A stretch of 64,000 bases of DNA, from contig NZ_CP019304.1 of the NCBI RefSeq assembly GCF_001969265.1, positions 186,001 through 250,000 of the forward strand, read 5' to 3'. Shown here piece by piece: positions 57,099-64,000 of the stretch. The notes beneath the pieces are model-generated. The model did not search any database. It had not been told where the DNA came from and saw nothing but the letters and a program-made list of their open reading frames with translations. The position numbers and the translations under genes were made by a program. This DNA comes from Arthrobacter sp. QXT-31. GTDB lineage: Bacteria > Actinomycetota > Actinomycetes > Actinomycetales > Micrococcaceae. Position 1 is the first letter of the stretch. Every line of letters starts with the position of its first letter.

Positions 57099-58772
57099 AT
57101 GTCCGTAGATCCAGCCCCTGACGGGGACCGCCCTCCCACGGGGGTGGGCACGCCGGTTCTGCCGCCGCTGGGCCCATCGGGCATGCTGCGCTGGATGTGG
57201 ACTCAGCTGACCAGCATGCGCTCCGCCCTGTTTTTGCTGTTGCTGATGGCTATCGCCGCGGTCCCGGGTTCGCTGTTCCCGCAAAGACCCGCAAACGCCG
57301 CTGTCGTCACGCAATATCTGAAGGACCATCCCGACTACGGTCCCTTGCTTGATTCTTTCCAGCTGTTTGACGTCTACTCCTCGGTGTGGTTCTCCGCAAT
57401 CTACATCCTGCTGTTCGTCTCACTGATCGGCTGCGTGCTACCCAGGGCCCATGCGCACTGGAAGGCCCTGCGCTCGGCTCCGCCGCGCACTCCCCGGCGG
57501 CTGTCCCGACTGCCGGAATACGGAACGTTCACCCTCCCTGCCGGAGCCGGAGTCCCACCACGGGAAGCGATCCGGAGCGCGGCGGCGGTACTGAAGAAGA
57601 GAGGCTACCGCGTCGATGTCCGAGATGCTGAAGCGGCGATGCCGTCTCTGGGAGCCGAACGCGGTCTGCTCAAAGAAGTCGGCAACCTTCTCTTCCACAC
57701 CTCCTTGATCGGTGTGCTGATCTCCGTCGCGGTTGGCGGGCTGTTTGGCTATCGGGGGCAGAAGATCCTCGTCGAAGGCGAAACGTTCGCCAACACTCTC
57801 GTCGGCTATGACGCCTTCACCCCGGGGACAAACTTCGATCCGACAAAGCTCGACCCGTTCGCCATCACTCTGGACAAATTCGAGGTCCGTTTCGACCGGC
57901 AATCCACTAGACAGTTTGGCCAGCCGATCGACTTCAAAGCTACGGTCACGACGAAAGACAGCCCGAATGCCGCTCCCAGACAGCAGCTCCTGAAAGTCAA
58001 CGAACCTGTCTACTTTGGCGGCACCGGCATCTTCCTCGTCGGCAACGGCTACGCGCCAGTGGTCACCGTGAAAGACGGCGGCGGGAACACCGCGTTCAGC
58101 GGTCCCGTCGTTTCGATCCCCACGGACGGTGTTTTCACATCGACCATTGTGCTCAAGGCCCCCGACGCGAGCCCCTCTCAACTGGGCTTTGCCGGATTTT
58201 TCCTGCCCTCTGCGGTCAAGAATGAGGATGGAGTCTCATACAGCTTCGATCCGGACCCTCTGAACCCCCAGCTCAATCTGAACTCGTACTACGGCGATAT
58301 CGGACTGGACAGTGGAAAGCCGCAAAACGTCTATGAGCTGGATGTACAGAACCTCACGCAGCTCAACGGCCGTGATCTGCCAGCCGGCGGAATTGTCCTG
58401 AATGCCGGACAGACTTACACGCTGCCCGAGGGCAAGGGATCCATCAGTTTCGACGGGCTCAAACGATACATTGGGGTGGACATCCGTACTGATCCGGGCC
58501 AGGCAGGAGTCCTGATCTTCTCGCTGGTCGCGGTCGCCGGCCTGATCACCTCCCTGTACGTGAACCGCCGCCGCGTCTGGGTCCGCGCAGCCTCCCACGA
58601 GGACGGCCGGACCATAGTGGAATACGGCCTGCTGGCCCGCGGGGAAGACCACCGGCTCGCCTCCGAAGCGGCCACGATCCGCAGCCGGCTCGCCGCACAC
58701 TGGGATCTTGATGCCTCCCTGCCTGCCCCGGCCGCCACAGTCCCCTCCGAATCAACGACGAAGGACCGCTAA
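57099..58772 (+). CDS. resB: Cytochrome c biogenesis protein ResB, copy 2
   Basis: 557 residues with the same four membrane segments and large outer domain as copy 1; long stretches are identical (for example GGTGIFLVGNGYAP), while the N-terminal 25 and C-terminal 15 residues differ. It follows tlpA2 after 253 bp and overlaps ccsB2 by one base (TAATG). Confidence 0.93.
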   Translation: MSVDPAPDGDRPPTGVGTPVLPPLGPSGMLRWMWTQLTSMRSALFLLLLMAIAAVPGSLFPQRPANAAVVTQYLKDHPDYGPLLDSFQLFDVYSSVWFSAIYILLFVSLIGCVLPRAHAHWKALRSAPPRTPRRLSRLPEYGTFTLPAGAGVPPREAIRSAAAVLKKRGYRVDVRDAEAAMPSLGAERGLLKEVGNLLFHTSLIGVLISVAVGGLFGYRGQKILVEGETFANTLVGYDAFTPGTNFDPTKLDPFAITLDKFEVRFDRQSTRQFGQPIDFKATVTTKDSPNAAPRQQLLKVNEPVYFGGTGIFLVGNGYAPVVTVKDGGGNTAFSGPVVSIPTDGVFTSTIVLKAPDASPSQLGFAGFFLPSAVKNEDGVSYSFDPDPLNPQLNLNSYYGDIGLDSGKPQNVYELDVQNLTQLNGRDLPAGGIVLNAGQTYTLPEGKGSISFDGLKRYIGVDIRTDPGQAGVLIFSLVAVAGLITSLYVNRRRVWVRAASHEDGRTIVEYGLLARGEDHRLASEAATIRSRLAAHWDLDASLPAPAATVPSESTTKDR

Positions 58773-59884
58773 TGCCCGCCATCAACGAAACCCTGGGCCA
58801 GTACAGCGAACTGTTCATGCTGCTGGCCGCCGGGACCTACACGGTTGCCTTTATCGCCTTCGCCTGGGACCTGGCCAGAAGCAGCAGCGCTCTCCTGCGC
58901 GCCCGGAACCTGTCGGATGCGCAGGCAGGTCGCGCGGCCTCACCGTTCCCGGCCCAGGACAAGGTGGCGGTCGGGGCCGGAACGGGAACGCCAGGAGCCC
59001 GCCGTGCCAGCTCAAGTGCCGCCGGTCCCGCGGACCGTGCCGAGCGTCCGACGTCAACGAGCAATCAAGGCGATGAGCCGGGCAAGCCGGGAGTAAGCGC
59101 CGACCCCAGCATGCGTTACGCCGGACGCCGGGTTCCCGCCCGCGTCGCCGTGGGGCTGACGGTGCTGGGCGCCGCGATCCACGCTGTCGGCGTCCTGACC
59201 CGGGCCGTGAGCGCCGGACGCGTGCCTTGGGGCAACATGTACGAGTTCCTGACCACCGGAGCCTTCGTCGCCGTGGCCGTGTTCCTGGTGGTGCTGATCC
59301 GCCGCGACCTGCGCTTCCTGGGCACGTTCGTGGTCGGCCTGGTGATCATCATGCAGGTGGCTGCGTCCGTGGCCTACTGGACCCCTGTGGGCCACCTCGT
59401 CCCGGCCCTGCAAAGCTACTGGCTGATCATCCATGTCTCCATCGCGGTGCTCTCCTCTGCGCTCTTCACCCTGACGTTCGCCATGTCCGCACTTCAGCTC
59501 CTGCAGTCACACCGCCAGAGGGCTATGGCGGCCGGCGGTGCGGACAAGCTGGGCTTCATGCGCCTTGTGCCATCCGCCCTGAGCCTGGAAAACCTCTCCT
59601 ACCGCTTCAACGCGCTGGCTTTCATCGGCTGGACCTTCACCCTCATGTTCGGCGCCATCTGGGCCGAGAAAGCCTGGGGACGCTTCTGGGGCTGGGACAC
59701 CAAGGAAGTATGGACCTTCGTGATCTGGGTGGTCTACGCCGGCTACCTGCATGCCCGGGCCACCCGCGGCTGGACCGGGACCCGCTCCGCCTGGCTCTCG
59801 ATCGTGGGATACCTGTGCGTGGTCTTCAACTTCACCATCGTGAACCAGTTCTTCAACGGCCTGCACTCATACTCCGGCCTGTGA
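58772..59884 (+). CDS. ccsB: Cytochrome c biogenesis protein CcsB/ResC, copy 2
   Basis: 370 residues. The haem-handling motif WGRFWGWDTKEVW and nearby histidines are intact. The linker after the first membrane segment (about residues 45-115) is unrelated in sequence to copy 1, whereas the rest is nearly the same. Last gene of the tlpA2-resB2-ccsB2 set. Confidence 0.93.
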   Translation: MPAINETLGQYSELFMLLAAGTYTVAFIAFAWDLARSSSALLRARNLSDAQAGRAASPFPAQDKVAVGAGTGTPGARRASSSAAGPADRAERPTSTSNQGDEPGKPGVSADPSMRYAGRRVPARVAVGLTVLGAAIHAVGVLTRAVSAGRVPWGNMYEFLTTGAFVAVAVFLVVLIRRDLRFLGTFVVGLVIIMQVAASVAYWTPVGHLVPALQSYWLIIHVSIAVLSSALFTLTFAMSALQLLQSHRQRAMAAGGADKLGFMRLVPSALSLENLSYRFNALAFIGWTFTLMFGAIWAEKAWGRFWGWDTKEVWTFVIWVVYAGYLHARATRGWTGTRSAWLSIVGYLCVVFNFTIVNQFFNGLHSYSGL

Positions 59885-60135
59885 AGGCAACAGCTCATGA
59901 CACATTTCAGGAAGGCCCCTGCCCGGCCGTCAGGGCCGTGTCCGGCCCCGTTCACCGCATTCGATCTGTTCGCCGCGGTCCGTGAGACGCGCAACGTGCC
60001 GCTCCGGCCATATCGTTCCGCCGCACCAACAACAGCCGCATGCGCCTTTAACGCGCTGCAGAAGCCGGCAGAGGTCCATTCGTGGTTGGAGGGAATCAAT
60101 CGGATTGCCACCGACAGGATCAGTAGGGAGACGTC

Positions 60136-60879
60136 GTGATCCTGCGCAGGGCAGTGCAGATTTTCGGAGAGCTGCTCATCACCGCGGGAATTGTGGCGCT
60201 GCTCTTCGTCGCTTGGCAGCTGTGGTGGACCAATGTCGAATCCAACGCCACTCAAAGCGAAGCGGTCCGGGACTTCGCCCGGGAAATGGGCGGACAAGCG
60301 TCGCCCGCGCCCGGTTCCGGTGCGGCGGACCCCGTCACCGGCACGACTGATCACGGTACGCCTGTGGTTTCCGAGGCGCCGGGCCACGGCGGGACGATTG
60401 GCATCATGTACATACCCAGGTTCGGAGAGAACTTCGCGCGGCCGATCGTTGAGGGAACCACTACCGACCTGCTGGATACCCTGGGCCTTGGGCATTACAG
60501 CGAAACCTCCATGCCCGGGGCGGTGGGCAACTTCGCTGTCGCCGGCCACCGGCAGACCCACGGGGCGGTCCTCGACAATGTCCACGCGCTGGTGCCGGGA
60601 GACCGGATCTACGTCCAGACACGGGACGGCTATTACGTCTATGTTTACCGGAACAACCGGATCGTGCTGCCATCCAGCGTCGATGTTCTGCTGCCGGTAC
60701 CCTCACAGCCGGGAGTCAGACCGACTGAAAGGATCCTTTCGTTGATCACTTGCAACCCCCGCTTCGGATCCGAGGAGCGCTTCGTCGCATACTCCGTTCT
60801 GGATCACTGGCAGCCGGCTTCGGCCGGACCTCCGCCGGAAATCGCAGCCCAGGTGACTCGTGCTAGCGGGGAAGGCTGA
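60136..60879 (+). CDS. Class E-type sortase
   Basis: 247 residues from a GTG behind GGGAG. One N-terminal anchor (LLITAGIVALLFVAWQLWW), then the sortase barrel with His in VAGHRQTHG, Cys in LITCNPRF and Arg in GSEERFVAY. It would link proteins bearing LAxTG-like signals to the wall; no such substrate is obvious in the window. Confidence 0.9.
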   Translation: MILRRAVQIFGELLITAGIVALLFVAWQLWWTNVESNATQSEAVRDFAREMGGQASPAPGSGAADPVTGTTDHGTPVVSEAPGHGGTIGIMYIPRFGENFARPIVEGTTTDLLDTLGLGHYSETSMPGAVGNFAVAGHRQTHGAVLDNVHALVPGDRIYVQTRDGYYVYVYRNNRIVLPSSVDVLLPVPSQPGVRPTERILSLITCNPRFGSEERFVAYSVLDHWQPASAGPPPEIAAQVTRASGEG

Positions 60880-60884
60880 GAACT

Positions 60885-61055
60885 GTGTACACCTGGATTT
60901 TCCGTCACCTGCCCGGCCCTCTCTGGTTCCGCATTGTCACCTCACTGGCGCTGATCGCCGGCGCGGTGCTCCTAATGGTCGAGTTCTTCTTTCCCTGGAT
61001 GTCACAGTTCACCCAATTTACGGATTCCACGGTGGGTGCAGTCGGCAACTCATGA
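60885..61055 (+). CDS. Small membrane protein behind the sortase
   Basis: 56 residues from GTG 60885, starting 5 bp after the sortase stop: YTWIFRHLPGPLWFRI, then a hydrophobic segment (VTSLALIAGAVLLMVEFFF) and a short polar tail. Small proteins of this kind commonly follow class E sortases in actinobacteria; the role is unknown. Confidence 0.7.
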   Translation: MYTWIFRHLPGPLWFRIVTSLALIAGAVLLMVEFFFPWMSQFTQFTDSTVGAVGNS

Positions 61056-61594
61056 GAGTGCCCCGGAACGTCATCGTGGGTATTCGCGAGCCCGTTATCG
61101 GCTGTGCTTTCTGCTCCGGAGGCTGTCAGCAGACTAAGGAGATAGGCCCGGCACCAAGCAGGCTTAGCCTCAGACCCGGACGCCATCTTCCGCTCCTCCA
61201 ACCGACAGTCGACAGCACGGGTTCGAGGAGATCCTTCGGCCACAGCAGCCCCGGCTGATTTGTGCGGCAAGCTCGGGCCGCTGTCAGCCCGGCGGACCCT
61301 TACGTAGTCACGCACCGTGGAATACGCGTAGGACCGGAATTCCGTCGGAGTAGGCCACACCCCAACCTGACGTCAGGCAGGCGGGCGCGCGGATGTCAGA
61401 ATAGGCTCTGATTCTTCTTTTTCTGACAACATCTTGAGAGCCTCTTAGATTTCAAGCTGACATCTGTGCCGCAGTCCTTGACGGGCTCACGATAGATCAC
61501 GTGCTGTTTGCCGCCTCGACCTCGATCATCGGTCGCATGTCTTGAAGGAGAACTTGGGGGCCTGCAGCCAAGGAGGTCGTGCCAAGATAGCTAC
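61056..61594. other. Gap with no supported gene
   Basis: No frame with both a start signal and recognisable protein content, and no repeat that I can define. Confidence 0.4.
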
Positions 61595-62104
61595 ATGCCC
61601 CCACGCCTTTTCGACCTCAGCTCCACCTGGCACCTTCCCGTGCCGCCAGAGAAGGTATGGGCCATCATTGCCGACATCAACATGAGCTGGCCCAGCTGGT
61701 GGCCGCACTGCAGTTTCGCCGGGCCGCTGGTTCGCACCAAACCCGAGAGCAACTCCCAGGAACACATCCTCAAGGCGACCACCGCCCACCTCAACTTCAA
61801 GGCATCGCTGGGTTACACGCTCACCATCAGCATCCACCCGACAGATGTCACCGCACCTCGAGAGATAGACTTCAACGCCGGTGGACATCTGGACGGGACA
61901 GGGCGAGTCGTGCTCACCCCCGAAAAGCTAGGCGAAGCAACGCGCATGGACATCGAGTGGCGCGTCCGCCCTACTCAACGATGGATGAATCTCCTGACGC
62001 CGATCGCCGCACCTGTCTTCACGGCCGCACACGCCCTCATGATGAGACAGGGAGAAAAGGGCCTCGTAAAAGCCCTAGCGAAGCAGGCAACAGCGAACGC
62101 ATAG
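61595..62104 (+). CDS. SRPBCC/polyketide cyclase-like protein
   Basis: 169 residues from ATG 61595. The start-like pattern FDLSSTWHLPVPPEKVWAII and the late helix (TPIAAPVFTAAHALMM) match the SRPBCC hydrophobic-pocket fold. Ligand unknown. Ribosome-binding site is weak, so the start may be leaderless. Confidence 0.75.
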   Translation: MPPRLFDLSSTWHLPVPPEKVWAIIADINMSWPSWWPHCSFAGPLVRTKPESNSQEHILKATTAHLNFKASLGYTLTISIHPTDVTAPREIDFNAGGHLDGTGRVVLTPEKLGEATRMDIEWRVRPTQRWMNLLTPIAAPVFTAAHALMMRQGEKGLVKALAKQATANA

Positions 62105-62117
62105 TAGACCCGTCTAC
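62104..62117. repeat. Short perfect inverted repeat after the SRPBCC gene
   Basis: GTAGAC-CC-GTCTAC immediately after the stop codon at 62104. It could be an operator for the following gene or part of a weak terminator. Confidence 0.4.
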
Positions 62118-62228
62118 AATCGACTAGCCACGCGGATTCAACAGTCCTACCATGGAGGTGGTCAGCCGAGCTGGGGAGCTGAGGCCCCTCCTTCGAGCGC
62201 GGACTTTCAGGCACGGGAAAGGGGCACG

Positions 62229-63122
62229 ATGAATCTTCATGAGTCGCTCGCCGCGAGCCTCCGCCACCAGGAAGGTGCCCAGCCACAAGACTGGGAAGCC
62301 ACCTTCCGCAACATGGCTCTCTTCGACCTCGCAGCGGACATGGAACTCGGCTTCTTCCTTTCGTACTACCGCAATTTCGCCATCCCGAGCATCGCTTCCA
62401 CTCTGCACAGCAACGCGGAAATCCAGCAACGCCCCATGAAGCGCTCCTACGACACCGCCATCGTCATCTACGAACTGATCGCCACAGGACTGGACAGCGA
62501 GCGCGGCCGCGAAATGGTCGCCCTGCTCAACCGGGTCCACCGCAACGTCCCCGGAAGCAAAGACGATTTCCTCTACGTCCTCCTCACGCTGCTGGTAGTT
62601 CCGATCCGCTGGACCCAGCAACACGCCTGGCGCCACCCCACAGCTGCAGAGCTCGCGGCCGCCTCACGCTTTTTCGCCGAGCTGGGCTCCCGGATGAACA
62701 TCGCAGACATGCCCCGAACATACGCTGACGCCGAGGCTTTCTTCGACGCCTACGAGGCCGCGCATGTCGCGCCATCCCCCGAGGGTCAGCACCTGATGGA
62801 CGCCACGGTCCAGGTCTTCCAAAGCCGGTTGCCGGCGCCCTTGCGCCGCTTGGCGAAACAGATCATCAGCACAATGCTCGACGACGACCGCCTCACCGCG
62901 GCGCTCGGCCTCCCCAACTCGAGCCGGACTTCCCGAGCCGCCCTCAAAACTGGACTGATAATTCGCAACGCGATCCGCCGTCGTCGTCCGCTGAAAGAGC
63001 AGCCGCATTTCACGCCCGGCAAAGCCGGGTCGTCCCTGTACCCGAACGGGTATTCCCTGGACCAGATCGGTCCGGTCAATGTTCCCCACTCCCCCACGGC
63101 CCGAAGCAATGAACTATCGTGA
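62229..63122 (+). CDS. Oxygenase MpaB-like (DUF2236) protein
   Basis: 297 residues, helical, with the DUF2236-like core: YDTAIVIYELIATGLDSERG, then VALLNRVHRNVPG, and FLYVLLTLLVVPIRWTQ. Characterised relatives include haem proteins of the latex-clearing group, but activity here is unproven. It overlaps the next gene by 14 bp. Confidence 0.72.
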   Translation: MNLHESLAASLRHQEGAQPQDWEATFRNMALFDLAADMELGFFLSYYRNFAIPSIASTLHSNAEIQQRPMKRSYDTAIVIYELIATGLDSERGREMVALLNRVHRNVPGSKDDFLYVLLTLLVVPIRWTQQHAWRHPTAAELAAASRFFAELGSRMNIADMPRTYADAEAFFDAYEAAHVAPSPEGQHLMDATVQVFQSRLPAPLRRLAKQIISTMLDDDRLTAALGLPNSSRTSRAALKTGLIIRNAIRRRRPLKEQPHFTPGKAGSSLYPNGYSLDQIGPVNVPHSPTARSNELS

Positions 63123-63591
63123 AGCCCGAAAGTTAGCCCGGCGAGCGGAGCACGGCTTCGGTCTGCCCGACGACGCGACGCTTCTGTACATTCAGAACAA
63201 ACTGGAAATGCAACGCGGGCGGCCCATCATCGTCGACGAACTCCCCGGCATGCGCGGATCAGAATTGTGCGGCGTCTGGCTCATCTGCGCCGACCGCGAC
63301 ATAGTCCTGCATGCAACAGTGAAATCCAGCTGGCATCGGCAACAGATCATCCTGCACGAGTTCAGCCACATGATCCTCCAGCATGACCTCTTGGAACCTA
63401 CCGAAGACTTGGTCACGGCATTCCTCCCGGACCTCGGCGTCGAGGTTCTCCGCGCTCTCGGCCGCCGCAGCTACACCGACGACGCCGAATTCACAGCCGA
63501 GGCCCTCGCCGACCAGCTTGCAATGCGGATCATCAACAGCGAGGTACCCAGCCTGCCCGAGCCTCTGGCCTTTCGCCGAGTGTTCGGCTGA
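63109..63591 (+). CDS. ImmA/IrrE-type zinc metallopeptidase
   Basis: 160 residues. The zinc motif is IILHEFSHMILQHD (HEFSH). ImmA/IrrE proteases usually cleave a paired repressor. The neighbour order suggests an actinobacterial cassette of ImmA-like protease and membrane protein; no XRE regulator is visible in the window. The stop overlaps the next start (TGATG). Confidence 0.82.
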   Translation: MNYREARKLARRAEHGFGLPDDATLLYIQNKLEMQRGRPIIVDELPGMRGSELCGVWLICADRDIVLHATVKSSWHRQQIILHEFSHMILQHDLLEPTEDLVTAFLPDLGVEVLRALGRRSYTDDAEFTAEALADQLAMRIINSEVPSLPEPLAFRRVFG

Positions 63592-64000
63592 TGGAAGCCG
63601 TCCCCGCAGCCGCGCTGTGGGTGCTTACTGTCCTTCGGCTGCCCATCGCCCGAGATCCTGACCGCGGTAGCGTATTTCGCGCGACTATCCTGGCCGCAAT
63701 TGCCTGCACACTTTATGTCCCCGCCGTCTACTACGGCATCGACCCGGTTCTCGGTGGTCAGAACCGCGTTGGGCTTGCCACTCTCCTATCTCTGCTCCTT
63801 GGGTTTTGGCAGTTTCGAACTGCCATCCTCCTGGCTGCGGTCACGGATAAAGAAGTACGACGGCGGCAACTCACGTTGGGACGATGGGGTGCGGGCGCCG
63901 CCTGCACGGCTGTTACTGCAGGATTTCTCACCAGCCGCGTAGATGTCACCGATCCCAACCTGCCACTTACATACGGTGATCAGCCCGGGATGGCAGTCTT
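63591..64000 (+). CDS. Multispanning membrane protein (MAB_1171c-like), cut by window end
   Basis: Open from ATG 63591 to the end of the window, 136 codons. It shows at least four hydrophobic segments (AALWVLTVLRLPIAR, FRATILAAIACTLYVPAVYY, LATLLSLLLGFWQFRTAIL, AGAACTAVTAGFLTS). The position behind an ImmA-type gene matches the MAB_1171c family of putative transporters. Function unknown. Confidence 0.68.
   Translation, partial: MEAVPAAALWVLTVLRLPIARDPDRGSVFRATILAAIACTLYVPAVYYGIDPVLGGQNRVGLATLLSLLLGFWQFRTAILLAAVTDKEVRRRQLTLGRWGAGAACTAVTAGFLTSRVDVTDPNLPLTYGDQPGMAV

Noticed and set aside
59897..60139. An 80-codon frame between ccsB2 and the sortase, overlapping the sortase start
   Set aside because: No ribosome-binding site of note, no family, and unbiased composition; gene order alone is not enough.

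Overview
This is a GC-rich actinobacterial segment. It is most like Arthrobacter and related Micrococcaceae, judging by family-level recognition only: DUF3093, DUF3188-like, DUF4229, MpaB and DUF3105 proteins, System II cytochrome c maturation, and a c-di-AMP riboswitch before an M23 peptidase. I see no replication, partition, rRNA or tRNA gene, so chromosome versus plasmid cannot be decided. Many broken genes and a stack of four insertion sequences mark it as an accessory, rearranged region.

Layout. 1-7.5 kb: a cut-off CYP152-type P450, then a first cytochrome-c-maturation set (TlpA lipoprotein, ResB, CcsB), a broken lgt and a dihydrolipoyl dehydrogenase. 7.5-11.5 kb: an ACR3-type transporter, a thioredoxin-fold protein, a DinB protein, a serine recombinase, an lpd fragment and a DUF3093 protein. 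11.7-15.1 kb: c-di-AMP riboswitch and M23 peptidase, followed by a graveyard (ZIP transporter, CtaG, CcsB tail, DUF21 protein). 15.4-22 kb: small membrane proteins, a lipoprotein, signal peptidase I, a CPBP protease and an orphaned STAS-carbonic anhydrase end. 22.8-29.4 kb: IS21, an integrase-type IS, an IS5-family IS and an IS701-family IS, the last two abutting at one CTAG.

30-60 kb is the core: a copper, thiol-disulfide and cytochrome-maturation region. It holds a Cys/Asp-rich 29-residue peptide, the DUF4396-DUF305-DUF3105 operon, a BNR-repeat lipoprotein, a cupredoxin-fused copper ATPase, VKOR, CcdA, several small membrane proteins, an Lgt-like protein, a BlaI/M56-peptidase pair, a second CcdA-like/redoxin/thioredoxin operon, CopC, a CopD-CtaG fusion, a csoR-copZ-copA operon and a second TlpA-ResB-CcsB set. 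60-64 kb: a sortase, an SRPBCC protein, an MpaB-like protein, an ImmA-type protease and a membrane protein cut by the window end.

The main discovery is a dyad, TACTAT-N5-ATAGTA. It occurs ten times with 11 or 12 of 12 arm bases, plus a 10/12 copy before the blaI-like gene and a decayed copy before the first TlpA/ResB pair. Nearly all copies lie in short gaps before copper, thiol or cytochrome-maturation genes. I infer that the BlaI-M56 pair at 44.2-45.5 kb controls the island as a local regulon for envelope copper and disulfide handling, with a separate CsoR circuit for cytoplasmic copper.
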